This document shows, piece after piece, positions 27,501-35,951 of a stretch of 64,000 nucleotides of DNA (position 1 is its first letter; each line of letters opens with the position of its first letter). A program made the position numbers and the translations under genes. Location: assembly GCF_020171285.1 (NCBI RefSeq), contig NZ_JAIUZI010000010.1:62001-126000 (forward strand), read 5' to 3'. Source of the stretch: Seohaeicola saemankumensis (GTDB lineage: Bacteria > Pseudomonadota > Alphaproteobacteria > Rhodobacterales > Rhodobacteraceae). Under the pieces are notes generated by a model, which was not told where the DNA came from, made no database searches, and saw only the letters and a list, made by a program, of their open reading frames with translations.

Positions 27501-28591
27501 ATCAGGCGATGATCGCGGCGGTGGACCAGGCCCTGTCGGCGGCGATGCGGATGGTCCTGCATCACCCCGAATTCCAGCAGATCGAGGCGCAGTGGCGCAG
27601 CATCGACCTGATCGCGCGCTCGGTCGAGGCCGACGATACGCTGGACGTCATGCTCTACGACGTCTCTGCCGAGGAAATCGCCGCCGACCTCGCCGCCGCC
27701 GACGACCTGTCGCAAAGCGGCTTCATCCGGCTGCTCACCGAAGGTCCGCTGGACGAGGAAAACGGCCGTGGCGGTTATTCCGCGCTGATCGGGCTTTATA
27801 CCTTTGAAGAGACCCCGCCCCACGCAGAGCTGTTGGGCCGCATCGCCCGCGCCGCCGCCCATGTGGACGCGCCGTTCATCGCCGGGATCACGCCGGCCTT
27901 CCTCGAAACGCCGAAAAAGGACCGCCACCCGCTGACCGCCACCGCCTGGGACACCCTGCGCGCCATGCCCGAGGCCGGGCACCTGGCACTGGCCTCGCCC
28001 CGGTTCCTGCTGCGCCGCCCCTATGGCGCGAAATCGGAACCGATCTATGAATTCGATTTCGAGGAATTCACCGAGGTCGAAGGGCTCCGGGGCATGCTCT
28101 GGGCCAATCCGGTCGTGCTGGTGTCGATCCTGCTGGCGCGCTCGTTCAAAAAGAACGGCCCGTCGATGGGGCTCGGCTCGGTTATGTCGCTGGGCGGGAT
28201 GCCTTACAACTATGTCACCGACCGCTACGGCGATCAGGTGGCGCTGCCCTGCACCGAACGCAACGTGACCGAGGCCAAGCTGGAAAGCTTCACCGCACGC
28301 GGCATCATGCCGTTGGTCTCGATCAAGGGCCGGGACGAGGTGCGTCTTGCCTCGTTCCGGGCGCTCTCGGGCGACGAACTGCGCGGCCCGTGGAGCGGTA
28401 TCGCGCCTCCCGAACCTTCGCCGCCCAGGCCGCCCGCGCCCGCACCCGATGCGGATTCCCCGCCGAGTGACAGCGCGGATGTTGATGCAGACCTTGACGA
28501 TCTTCTGGCCGGGTTTGACGATGCCGCTGACGCAGGCGATGATGACGGCGATATTGATGCCGATCTGGCCGCATTGCTGGACGATTTGTGA
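24515..28591 (+). CDS. Giant TssB - acidic repeat linker - TssC-like sheath fusion
   Basis: 1358 residues. Residues 1-160 are a TssB domain close to the separate TssB of this locus. Residues about 165-805 are a low-complexity acidic linker. Its first half repeats 'LDxLRxAxP' every ~34 residues. A 63-residue unit then occurs twice in tandem, and the second half repeats DDLDDLLGDL about eight times. Residues about 805-1295 start with 'FRLALFGDFSGRAARG' and continue as a diverged TssC ('HHPEFQQIEAQWRSID', 'TPPHAELLGRIARAAAHVDAPF', 'FLLRRPYG', 'LGGMPYNYVTD'). The standard TssC C-terminal interlocking strand is absent. The tail (about 1296-1358) is proline-rich then again acidic with DLDDLL. It may act at a special sheath position such as the cap, or be regulatory. 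No gene name is justified. Confidence 0.93.
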   Translation: MTDSSQKFIARNRAPRVQIEYDVELYGSEKKVQLPFVTGVMSDLAGKSRVPQPAIADRKFLEIDVDNFDDRMKAMAPRVAFTVPNTLTGDGNMAVDLTFEKLDDFSPTAIASKVDALRPLLEARTQLANLMAYMDGKSGAETLIEKILADPSLLKALSGAAMGDTDHAAALDSLRGLAPATAQTTDSVSVLDGLRATAPPEPAPEETSDITLEALRAAAPVPEQSPDASADTLDSLRSAQPDTPASEDTSDAALEALRAATPRTEPTPDTSANVLDGLKAAPPAEKVDEDTTETALDALRTKAPEPEQAEDTSADVLRAVKDAAPSEPTVEDSSAATLDSLRAAPPAEAVSQDRSDDILGDLADSAPPETTPEDDPLAALDDLRTAAPVAGTPPQEDDLADLLGDLAAPPEETAETGPDVLSELAASATAEETTPEDDPLAALDDLRTAAPVAETPPQEDDLADLLGNLAAPPEETAEAGPDVLSELAASAPAEEATSEDQLDDLLGTLTTEPPTADLPGDTETTDDLSDLLGDLEPGDVAEDILSEPEPSGAEDLPGEMGTTAADLNDRLETQSDADDDLDDLLGDLDTDTDDLDASSQAAPADSAEPETDDLDDLLGDLDGSVDGAPAQEAASDNDLDALLDESPDAEPAPVADDLDDLLGDLDAPDDTDDLTDDDTAVPAAELETDDLDDLLGDLDADTDDLGASSEAAPADSAEPETDDLDDLLGNLDGSVDAVASDDDLDDLLGDLDAGADDLDDLLGDAAAPTSTPATDDLDDLLGDLSDNSDSDGNGAALAPDAEPEFAFGTITADRPSSERLNRKRFRLALFGDFSGRAARGLVETGDALAARRAILLDPDTAEEVIAGFATDIVLPIGQDGGLAVSLKSLDDLHPDELYEALPIFAELQGLRQQLASGATAENAARQLRAWGEKHGTPVAPPRRNSAGNTLRADVRLSAFQQLIGDTSARLSQASPLDEMIAQIVGPHIRAVPDADNQAMIAAVDQALSAAMRMVLHHPEFQQIEAQWRSIDLIARSVEADDTLDVMLYDVSAEEIAADLAAADDLSQSGFIRLLTEGPLDEENGRGGYSALIGLYTFEETPPHAELLGRIARAAAHVDAPFIAGITPAFLETPKKDRHPLTATAWDTLRAMPEAGHLALASPRFLLRRPYGAKSEPIYEFDFEEFTEVEGLRGMLWANPVVLVSILLARSFKKNGPSMGLGSVMSLGGMPYNYVTDRYGDQVALPCTERNVTEAKLESFTARGIMPLVSIKGRDEVRLASFRALSGDELRGPWSGIAPPEPSPPRPPAPAPDADSPPSDSADVDADLDDLLAGFDDAADAGDDDGDIDADLAALLDDL
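25631..26008 (+). repeat. Two tandem 189-bp units inside the sheath-fusion linker
   Basis: 25631-25819 and 25820-26008 are nearly identical at DNA level and encode a 63-residue unit twice (starting EDDPLAALDDLRTAAPVA and containing QEDDLADLLG). The repeat keeps the frame, so unit number can change by recombination without disrupting the protein, altering linker length. Confidence 0.85.
26282..26723 (+). repeat. Second duplicated segment in the sheath-fusion linker (112-bp copies, 330 bp apart)
   Basis: 26282-26393 and 26612-26723 are highly similar (both encode D-T-D-D-L, then a Ser/Ala stretch, 'DSAEPETDDLDDLLG' and 'LDGSVD'). The 330-bp offset equals 110 codons and keeps the reading frame. 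It lies in the DDLLGDL-rich half of the linker and indicates internal duplication of a larger block. Confidence 0.75.
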
Positions 28592-28648
28592 TGTATTGCA
28601 TTTTTTCCGATCTGACGCGCTGCGCCTCCGGTCATGAAAGGACGGACC

Positions 28649-30745
28649 ATGGTGGAGAGTAAACCACACAAGGATTCCATGGTGTGGATGTCCGGCAGCT
28701 ATACGGTCAAGGACCTGCTGCTGAAGCGGGCCATCGTGCGCGAAGGGTTCAGCACGCTGACCCATACCACGATTGAATTTCAGTCCAAGAACAAGGCGGT
28801 CAAGCTGGAGGATCTGGTCGGCCGCACCATGAACTTGCATGTCATTGCCGACGATGCCCGGGAACGGAAATTCTCCGGCCTGTGCGTATCGGTGGAAAAC
28901 CTCGGGTTCCGCGACGGGTATGGTCACTATGTGGCCGAGGTCCGGCCCTGGGCCTGGCTGCTGACCCGCACCCAGGACAACCGCATCTTTCAGGAAAAAT
29001 CCGCCGTCGAGATCATCAAGGAGATCTTCTCCGACCACGGCTTCTCCGATTTCACGGACAAGCTCAGCGACAGCTATGAAAAACGCGGCTACTGCGTGCA
29101 GTACCGCGAAACCGACTTCGACTTCATCTGCCGCCTGATGGAGGAGGAGGGGATCTATTACTATTTCGATAGCACCAAGGATCAGAATGCGGTCGAAAAG
29201 ATGGTTCTTTGCGACGGCATCAGCGGGCATTCCACAATGCCCGGCGGTGCGTCCCTGAAATACCACGCCCGCGACAACACCGACCGCCGGCGCGAGGATC
29301 ACATCGCCGAATGGGCGATCGAGGAAAGCCTGCGGCGCGGCAAGGTCACGCTGACGGACTATGACTTCACATCGCCCACGGCAGACCTCAAGGTCACCAA
29401 TACGATCAAGAAAGGCAGCCACAGCCACGCCAGCTTCGAGGTCTACGACTACCCCGGCCATTACCGAAAGAACTCCGTGCTGGGCAACAAACAGGCCCGC
29501 GTGCGGATGGAGGCCGAAGCGGTGCGCCACAAGCTCTGGCGCGGCGCCTCCAGCGTCCGGCAGATGTGCACCGGCTATACCTTCAAGATGACGGACCATC
29601 CGGAAAAACCGCTGAACGCGGAATACCTCGTCACCGGCGCCACCCATTACCTGCAGGTCGATACCGACTTTGGCGAAAAGAAAGAGATGCGCCACGACCT
29701 GCAGCCGCGCGACATGGACTTTCCCGAAGAGATGAAGGGCGATGCCTACGCCAACACACTCTCGGCGATCCCCAAGACCGAACAGTTCCGCGCGCCCCTG
29801 GTGACCGAATGGCCCGCCATTCCCGGCCTGCACACCGCCACCGTGGTCGGCAAGAAGGGCGAAGAGATCTGGACCGACGAATATGGCCGCATCAAGGTCA
29901 AGTTCCACTGGGACCGCGACGAAAAGAAAGACGATACATCCAGCTGCTGGGTCCGGGTGGTCACACCCTGGTCCGGCAAGGGCTGGGGCATGGTCGCGGT
30001 GCCGCGCATGGGGCAAGAGGTGGTCATCCAGTTCGAAGAAGGCGATCCCGACCGCCCGATCTGCACCGGCATGCTCTACAACAAGGACACCATGCCGCCT
30101 TACAAATACCCCGACGACCAGACCCAGCTGGGGCTCAAGACGAACTCATCCAAGGGCGGCGGCGGCTATAACGAGCTGATGTTCGAAGACAAGAAAGACG
30201 CCGAACTGATGCGCGTTCAGGCGCAAAAGGACCACCAGTTCCTGATCAAGAACAAATCGGTCGTCACCATCGGCCAGCCCAAGATCGACGCCGGCAAACA
30301 CGACGACGAAGGCAGCCTCAGCCAGGTCGTCCGCAACAACGTCACCGAAACCATCCAGGAGGGCAACCGCTACGTCACCATCGAAAAGGGCGACGAGGAA
30401 TACAAGATCGAAACCGGCAGCCAGCTGTTGGAGATCAAGACCGACAAGACGCAAAAGATCGAGGGCAAGCACACCAAGACGATCACCGGCAACGACGCCA
30501 CCACCGTCAAGACCGGGAACATGACCGTCGACGTGAAATCCGGCAAGATCACCATGACGGCGGCCATCGAAATCCTGCTCAAGGTCGGCGGCAGTTCGAT
30601 CAAGATCGACAACTCGGGCGTCACCATCAAGGGACCGATCATCAAGATCCAGGCCGATGGCATGGCCGAGATGAAAAGCCCGATGACCACCGTAAAAGGC
30701 GACGGCCTGCTGACCCTCAAGGGCGGCCTGACGTTGATCAACTAG
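28649..30745 (+). CDS. vgrG: T6SS spike protein VgrG (TssI)
   Basis: 698 residues from the ATG at 28649, which has AAAGGA six bases upstream; an ATG 15 bases earlier lacks one. The gp27-like part includes 'YCVQYRETDFDFICRLMEEEGIYYYF', the gp5 OB region has 'DEYGRIKVKFHWDRD' and 'CWVRVVTPWSGKGWGMVAVPRMGQEVV', and the end is a beta-helix with repeated 'IKTDKTQKIEGKHTKTI' type strands. There is no C-terminal effector extension, so cargo would be carried by adaptors or the PAAR protein encoded just downstream. Confidence 0.96.
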   Translation: MVESKPHKDSMVWMSGSYTVKDLLLKRAIVREGFSTLTHTTIEFQSKNKAVKLEDLVGRTMNLHVIADDARERKFSGLCVSVENLGFRDGYGHYVAEVRPWAWLLTRTQDNRIFQEKSAVEIIKEIFSDHGFSDFTDKLSDSYEKRGYCVQYRETDFDFICRLMEEEGIYYYFDSTKDQNAVEKMVLCDGISGHSTMPGGASLKYHARDNTDRRREDHIAEWAIEESLRRGKVTLTDYDFTSPTADLKVTNTIKKGSHSHASFEVYDYPGHYRKNSVLGNKQARVRMEAEAVRHKLWRGASSVRQMCTGYTFKMTDHPEKPLNAEYLVTGATHYLQVDTDFGEKKEMRHDLQPRDMDFPEEMKGDAYANTLSAIPKTEQFRAPLVTEWPAIPGLHTATVVGKKGEEIWTDEYGRIKVKFHWDRDEKKDDTSSCWVRVVTPWSGKGWGMVAVPRMGQEVVIQFEEGDPDRPICTGMLYNKDTMPPYKYPDDQTQLGLKTNSSKGGGGYNELMFEDKKDAELMRVQAQKDHQFLIKNKSVVTIGQPKIDAGKHDDEGSLSQVVRNNVTETIQEGNRYVTIEKGDEEYKIETGSQLLEIKTDKTQKIEGKHTKTITGNDATTVKTGNMTVDVKSGKITMTAAIEILLKVGGSSIKIDNSGVTIKGPIIKIQADGMAEMKSPMTTVKGDGLLTLKGGLTLIN

Positions 30746-30755
30746 GTGGTGCGGG

Positions 30756-31367
30756 ATGAGTGAACGTTTCCAGGGTCTGGTCAAGTTTCCCACCGTGCCG
30801 GTGGCCAAGCTCTTGAGCCAGTGCAATGTCACCTTGATGACCCGGCTCGACGCGCCCGCCAGCGCGCTCGCCGACGTGGTGCTGGCCGAACTTGATCAAA
30901 AGGGCGCGCTGGTCGACCTGTTGCGGCTGCTGGCGATCCTGCTGCCGCCGCGCGAACGGGTCTGGTGGGCCTGCATGGCAGCGCGCGACTATATCGGGCC
31001 GCGCTCGGAAAACGACCCGCCGTCGCTGGCGGCGTCCGAGGCCTGGGTCTATGACCCCTCGCCGGAAAATCTCGACCGCGCCCGGCTGACGCTGGACCAT
31101 GCCTATGTCGACGACGACACCGTGAATTGCGCGCTGGCGGTGCTCTATGCCGACGGCACGCTGGGGCCCGGCGATCTGGCGCAATACCCCGCCCCGGCGG
31201 GCGCCTCCGAGACCGCCGCCTTTGCCATGAATATGGTAGCGCTGGGGGAATTGTCTGATAAGTTTGAGGAACATGGCCGCCTTCTGGTTGACCGTGCGCT
31301 GGACATCGGTCGCGGCGGCAACGGCCAGATCAAGGGCGACAAGACCCAGGCAGAGGAGGACCCGTAG
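30756..31367 (+). CDS. Conserved T6SS-associated protein, possibly DUF6931
   Basis: 203 residues, helical, no signal peptide. It lies ten bases after vgrG and directly abuts the PAAR gene. Visible features include 'AKLLSQCNVTL', 'LLAILLPPRERVWWACMAARDYI' and 'PSLAASEAWVYDPSPENLDRARLTLDHAYVDDDT'. Proteins of this type occur between vgrG and PAAR genes in several T6SS loci; the DUF6931 label is from memory and not certain. The position suggests an adaptor or chaperone for loading the spike tip. Confidence 0.75.
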   Translation: MSERFQGLVKFPTVPVAKLLSQCNVTLMTRLDAPASALADVVLAELDQKGALVDLLRLLAILLPPRERVWWACMAARDYIGPRSENDPPSLAASEAWVYDPSPENLDRARLTLDHAYVDDDTVNCALAVLYADGTLGPGDLAQYPAPAGASETAAFAMNMVALGELSDKFEEHGRLLVDRALDIGRGGNGQIKGDKTQAEEDP

Positions 31368-31670
31368 ATGCCAATGCCACAGGCCCGGCTGCTTGACCTG
31401 CATGCCTGCATGGTGCCCTCGGTGCCTCCGCCGCCGGTGCTGCCGGTGCCCACGCCGATCATCCCTCCCTGCCTGCCCACCGTGCTGGTGGGCAAGATGC
31501 CGGCGGCGCGGCTGACCGACATGTGCGCCGCCGTGCCATCGCCGCACCCGATCATCAAGGGGTCCGCTACGGTGCTCATCGGCAAACTGCCCGCCGCGCG
31601 GATCATGGACAACACCGCCTGCGGCGGCATGGTGGTCAAGGGCGAATTCACCGTGCTGGTCGGAGGTTGA
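31368..31670 (+). CDS. PAAR-domain spike tip protein
   Basis: 100 residues, with the usual PAAR parts: 'LVGKMPAARLTDMC', 'PHPIIKGSATVLIGKLPAARIMDNTACGG' and the closing 'VKGEFTVLVGG'. The His and Cys residues bind the zinc at the cone tip. The N-terminus has an unusual proline-rich segment (31425-31475, 'VPPPPVLPVPTPIIPP'). It caps the VgrG trimer and has no effector domain attached. Confidence 0.93.
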   Translation: MPMPQARLLDLHACMVPSVPPPPVLPVPTPIIPPCLPTVLVGKMPAARLTDMCAAVPSPHPIIKGSATVLIGKLPAARIMDNTACGGMVVKGEFTVLVGG

Positions 31671-31678
31671 CGCACCCC

Positions 31679-33136
31679 ATGCCCGTGACGCTGAAATTCC
31701 AGTCCTCCGGCACCATCCCCGGCGACGCGCGCCCGGTTCCGATGCGGGGCGGCAGCCTGACCATCGGCCGTGGCCCGACCAACGATCTGGTGTTGCCCGA
31801 CCCGGAGCGGATGCTGTCCAAGAACCACTGCGTGATCGAGGATCACAACGGCAATGTCGTGGTCGTGGATCTGTCGACCAACGGCACTTTCCTGAACTAC
31901 TCCAAAATCCCGCTCGGCCGCACGCCGACCCCGCTGAACAATGGCGACATCCTCTGTGTCGGCAGCTACGAACTGGTGGTCGACATCACCAGCGACCTGC
32001 CCGATCTCGATGACCTGATCGCGGCACCGGCGGCACAGGGTCCGGCCTCGCACGGGGACGCGGGCAATGCACCCGATCCGATGCGCCTGCTGGATGACGC
32101 GCCGCCGGGCGGCGATTTTCTCGACGACCTGCTGGGGACCGAGGGCGGCCCCAAGGGCCCCTCGCAGCTGAACCCCGTCGATCCCATCGACGACCTGCTG
32201 CCGCCGCTGGGCGAGGACGACGACCCGTTCTTTCACAAACCCGACGACGGGCGCGAGGGCACCGGCGCCAGCCTGCCGTCGCACAGCCCCTCGGTGCAGG
32301 ACAGCTTTCACACGCCGGGCGCGTCGCCGGGGCTGATCCCCGACGATTGGGACGACGAATTCCTGTCGCCCGAGGGCGGCGCAGACGACGCGCCCCTGCC
32401 CGCGACGGCGCCGCCCGTCACGCCGCCGCCGCCGCCCGAGATTTACGAGGAAACACCGCCCAACCTGCCGCCCGAACTGCCGCCAGAACCGACCGCCGCG
32501 ACCCCGGTCCCGCCGCTGCCCGAACCCGAACCGGCGGCCGGGGCGCTTCCCAGCGACGCCGCCCGCGCCTTTCTCGCCGGGATCGGTGCTGACGAGGTGC
32601 AGATCGCCGATGCCGACCTGACCAAGACGATGGCCCGCATGGGCCGGGTGATGAAAACCTTTGTCACCGGTCTGCGCGAAATCCTGATGACCCGCACCTC
32701 GATCAAATCGGAATTCCGCATCGAACAGACGATGATCGGGGCAGGGGGCAACAACCCGCTGAAATTCTCGATCAGCCCCGAACAGGCGATCGAGGCGATG
32801 GTGCGCCCGGCGACCAAGGGATACCTCAGCCCCGAAACCGCCGCCGAGCAGGCGCTGAACGACATCAAGGCGCATGAAATCGCCATGGTCACCGGCATGG
32901 AGGCCGCCCTGCGCGGCGTGCTGAAACGGCTCGACCCCAAAGAGCTTGAGACCAAGATCGCCAGCGGCGGCGGGATCGGCGGCCTGCTCAAGGGCAAGAA
33001 GGCGCGCTATTGGGAGGTCTACGAACAGATGTACGCCCAGATCTCGGACGAGGCCGAAAACGACTTTCAGGAGCTGTTCAGCCGCGAATTCGCGCGCGCC
33101 TACAAGGACCAGCTGGACAAGCTGAAACAAGACTAA
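31679..33136 (+). CDS. tagH: FHA-domain T6SS activator TagH (Fha)
   Basis: 485 residues from the ATG at 31679. The N-terminal FHA domain (about 1-105) shows 'LTIGRGPTNDLVLPD', 'MLSKNHCVIED' and 'DLSTNGTFLN', the arginine, serine-histidine and asparagine positions that read phosphothreonine. A long Asp/Pro/Gly-rich spacer carries 'LDDLIAAP', 'LDDLLGTEG' and 'IDDLLPPLG', motifs like those of the sheath-fusion linker. The C-terminal TagH domain (about 300-485) contains 'DLTKTMARMGRVMKTFVTGLREILMTRTSIKSEF'. In known systems the phosphorylated partner bound by the FHA domain is TssL or Fha itself, which promotes assembly. Confidence 0.92.
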   Translation: MPVTLKFQSSGTIPGDARPVPMRGGSLTIGRGPTNDLVLPDPERMLSKNHCVIEDHNGNVVVVDLSTNGTFLNYSKIPLGRTPTPLNNGDILCVGSYELVVDITSDLPDLDDLIAAPAAQGPASHGDAGNAPDPMRLLDDAPPGGDFLDDLLGTEGGPKGPSQLNPVDPIDDLLPPLGEDDDPFFHKPDDGREGTGASLPSHSPSVQDSFHTPGASPGLIPDDWDDEFLSPEGGADDAPLPATAPPVTPPPPPEIYEETPPNLPPELPPEPTAATPVPPLPEPEPAAGALPSDAARAFLAGIGADEVQIADADLTKTMARMGRVMKTFVTGLREILMTRTSIKSEFRIEQTMIGAGGNNPLKFSISPEQAIEAMVRPATKGYLSPETAAEQALNDIKAHEIAMVTGMEAALRGVLKRLDPKELETKIASGGGIGGLLKGKKARYWEVYEQMYAQISDEAENDFQELFSREFARAYKDQLDKLKQD

Positions 33137-33169
33137 CCCGCTCGCGGGACCAGAATAAGGAGGACGCAT

Positions 33170-34510
33170 TTGTCCTGGGACAGCAAAGTGCTTTGGACCG
33201 AAGGCTTGTTCCTTCAGCCGCACCATTTTCAGCAGGCCGACCGCTATACCGAGGCGCTGATCACCGGGCTGGCGCGCCGGCTGCGCCCCTATGCCTGGGG
33301 CTTCTCCTCGCTGGAAATCGACTTCGAAGCGCTCAAGGTCGGGCAATTCGCGATCAAGGGCTGCACCGGGCTGACACAGGACGGCACCGTGTTCCGCGTG
33401 CCGATGGCCGATGACCACCCGCCGGCGCTGGAAGTGCCGGAAACCATCAAGGATTGCATCGTCTACCTGACCGTGCCCCAGCGCCGCCAGGGCGCGGCCG
33501 AGGTCGATCTCAGCGGGGCAGAGATGTCCGCCAGCCGCCTGCGCCCGGCCGAACAGGAAGTCATCGACACCATGGGCGCCGAGAAAAAGCCGGTGATACT
33601 GGGTGTCGGCAAGATGCGGCTGCAATTCGCGCTGCAGGTCGATGATCTCGCCGACCGGCTGGCGATTCCCGTGGCCCGTATCATCGAGGTGCGCCCGGAT
33701 AAGGAAATCGTGCTTGATCAGTCCTTCGTCGCCTCCTGCGTCGACGTCCGCGCCGCGCAGCCGCTGCAGGGTTTCCTGCGCGAACTCGAAGGGCTGCTGT
33801 CGCACCGGATGACGGCGCTGTCCGGGCGGCTGGCGGAATCCGGCAGCGCCCGTGGCGCCGCCGAGGTTTCCGACTTCCTGCTGCTGGCGGTGGTCAACCG
33901 CACCCTGCCGCTGATCCGCCATATGACGCAGATCGAAAACCTCCACCCCGAGGATCTGTACCGCACCTGCGTGGCGCTGGCGGGCGAATTGTCGGTCTTC
34001 ATGTCCACCGACAAACAGCCGCCCGAATTCCCGCCCTACACCCACGACAACCTCAGCGCCGCCTACACCCCGGTGATCCGCACCCTGCGGCAATACCTCA
34101 GCTCGGTGCTGGAACAGACCGCGATCCCGATCGCGCTGGAGGCCCGCAAATACGGCATCAGCGTCGGCGTCATCGCCGACCGCAAACTGCTGGGCAACGC
34201 CGGGTTCGTGCTGGCCGTCGATGCCGACATCCCCGCCGAGGACGTGCGCCGCCACTTTGCGGGGCAGGCCAAGATCGGCCCGGTCGAGGAAATCCGCCAG
34301 CTGGTCAACTCCGCCCTGCCTGGCATCACCCTGCGGCCGCTGCCGGTGGCGCCCCGGCAGATCCCCTATCACGCCGGGGTGGTCTATTTCGAAATGGACG
34401 CCGACAGCCCCTACTGGGCCAAGATGACCACCTCGGGCGGCATCGCCGTGCATGTCTCGGGGCAATATCCGGGCCTCAAGATGGAACTCTGGGCGATCCG
34501 CAACACCTGA
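33170..34510 (+). CDS. tssK: T6SS baseplate-membrane connector TssK
   Basis: 446 residues, typical length, from a TTG start with AAGGAGG six bases upstream. The N-terminus 'VLWTEGLFLQPHHFQQ' is the TssK signature, followed by 'SLEIDFEALKVGQFAIK' and a C-terminal region with 'RQIPYHAGVVYFEMD'. TssK trimers link the baseplate wedge to TssL and TssM. Confidence 0.96.
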   Translation: MSWDSKVLWTEGLFLQPHHFQQADRYTEALITGLARRLRPYAWGFSSLEIDFEALKVGQFAIKGCTGLTQDGTVFRVPMADDHPPALEVPETIKDCIVYLTVPQRRQGAAEVDLSGAEMSASRLRPAEQEVIDTMGAEKKPVILGVGKMRLQFALQVDDLADRLAIPVARIIEVRPDKEIVLDQSFVASCVDVRAAQPLQGFLRELEGLLSHRMTALSGRLAESGSARGAAEVSDFLLLAVVNRTLPLIRHMTQIENLHPEDLYRTCVALAGELSVFMSTDKQPPEFPPYTHDNLSAAYTPVIRTLRQYLSSVLEQTAIPIALEARKYGISVGVIADRKLLGNAGFVLAVDADIPAEDVRRHFAGQAKIGPVEEIRQLVNSALPGITLRPLPVAPRQIPYHAGVVYFEMDADSPYWAKMTTSGGIAVHVSGQYPGLKMELWAIRNT

Positions 34511-34526
34511 ACGACTGGGACAGATC

Positions 34527-35951
34527 ATGGCCGACCAAGACGATCCCTTTGCCGAACCCGACGACACCGACAAGACGGTGATCCGGCCCAATCCGGGCGG
34601 GCGGCGCACGGCCACGCCCCAGACCCCCGCCGCGACGCCCGAACCGGCCGCCGCCCCCGATCCGTCACAACCCGGCGCCGATGCCTTTGGCGTGCCGCAA
34701 TCGGCCGCCCCCGCACCGCCGCCGCGCCAGCCCGGCGGTGCCGCCGATACCCGCCTGTCGATGACCGGCATGAACACGCTGATCGCCTGCGCCAGCACGC
34801 TCTTTGCGCTGATCTCGCGCATCCGCAACCGGGCCCAGCACATGGACCCGGACAAGCTGCGCCAGTCGGTGGTGGGCGAGGTCCGCGAATTCGAAAACCG
34901 CGCGCTGCAGGCCGGCATCCCGGCGCAATCGGTCAAGGTGGCGCGCTATGCGCTCTGCGCCACGCTGGACGATGTCGTGCTGAACACCCCCTGGGGCGGA
35001 CAAAGCTCGTGGGGCCTGCAATCCATGGTCGGCACCTTCCACCGCGAAACCGTCGGCGGCGACCGGTTTTATGATCTGCTGGCACGGCTGGAAAAGGAAC
35101 CGGGCCAGAACATCGACATGCTCGAATTCCTCTACATGTGCATGTCGCTGGGGTTCGAAGGCCGCCTGCGCGTCGAACAGGGCGGGTCGGAAAAACACCT
35201 CGCCATCCGGGCCGCGCTGGCCCGCATCATCCGGGCGCAGCGCGGGCCGGTCGAACGCGATCTCTCGCCGCATTGGGAAGGGCTCAAGAAACCGTTCAAG
35301 GCGCTGTCGGCCTGGCGTCTGGTCTGGATCGCGGTGGGTGTCACCGCCTGTCTCTTGGCGCTGCAATTCGTCGGCCTCAGCTGGGCGCTGTCGAACTCCA
35401 CCGAACGGGTGATCGGCCAGCTCTCGGTGATCGATTCCGGCCCGGTGGCCGAACTGCAACGCCGCGCACCGCCACCGCCGCCACCGCCGCCCGCGCCGGA
35501 TTATGAACAGCAGCTCGAAAAGGTCACCGGCTTCCTGCAAGAGGAAATCGACGAAGGCATCGTCGAGGTCTTTCGCAAGGGCAACACGCTGATCATCCGC
35601 ATCAAGGGCTCCGGCATGTTCGGCTCCGGCTCCGACAGCCTGCAACAACGGTTCAAGGCGCCGGTGGACCGCGTCGCCCGCGCGCTCAACGACGAACCCG
35701 GCCCGGTGATCGTCGCCGGCCATTCCGACAACGTGCCGATCCGCTCCTCGCGGTTTCCCTCCAACATGCACCTGTCGCTGGCGCGCGCCAAATCGGTGAT
35801 GGCCGGCATGGCCGCGGTGATGGAGGACCCCTCCCGGCTCAGCGCCGAAGGCCGCGCCGACAAGGAACCGATCGCCGATAACGGTACGCGTGAAGGCCGC
35901 GCCACCAACCGCCGCATCGAGGTGCTGCTGGTGCAGGAGACCGACCAATGA
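34527..35951 (+). CDS. tssL: T6SS membrane complex protein TssL (DotU/IcmH) with OmpA domain
   Basis: 474 residues from the ATG at 34527. An N-terminal Pro/Ala-rich region carries 'DKTVIRPNPGG' with Thr17, the kind of short Thr motif that PpkA phosphorylates and the FHA protein reads in Agrobacterium TssL. The DotU domain follows (about 78-260, 'LIACASTLFALISRIRN', 'DDVVLNTPWG'), then one membrane helix (263-288) and a periplasmic OmpA-type domain (about 340-474; 'VAGHSDNVPIRSSRFPSNMHLSLARA'). The extended form anchors itself to peptidoglycan. The ATGA end overlaps tssM. Confidence 0.95.
   Translation: MADQDDPFAEPDDTDKTVIRPNPGGRRTATPQTPAATPEPAAAPDPSQPGADAFGVPQSAAPAPPPRQPGGAADTRLSMTGMNTLIACASTLFALISRIRNRAQHMDPDKLRQSVVGEVREFENRALQAGIPAQSVKVARYALCATLDDVVLNTPWGGQSSWGLQSMVGTFHRETVGGDRFYDLLARLEKEPGQNIDMLEFLYMCMSLGFEGRLRVEQGGSEKHLAIRAALARIIRAQRGPVERDLSPHWEGLKKPFKALSAWRLVWIAVGVTACLLALQFVGLSWALSNSTERVIGQLSVIDSGPVAELQRRAPPPPPPPPAPDYEQQLEKVTGFLQEEIDEGIVEVFRKGNTLIIRIKGSGMFGSGSDSLQQRFKAPVDRVARALNDEPGPVIVAGHSDNVPIRSSRFPSNMHLSLARAKSVMAGMAAVMEDPSRLSAEGRADKEPIADNGTREGRATNRRIEVLLVQETDQ

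Noticed and set aside
28649..30745. VgrG with a fused effector domain
   Set aside because: The C-terminus ends in ordinary beta-helix repeats without an additional domain.
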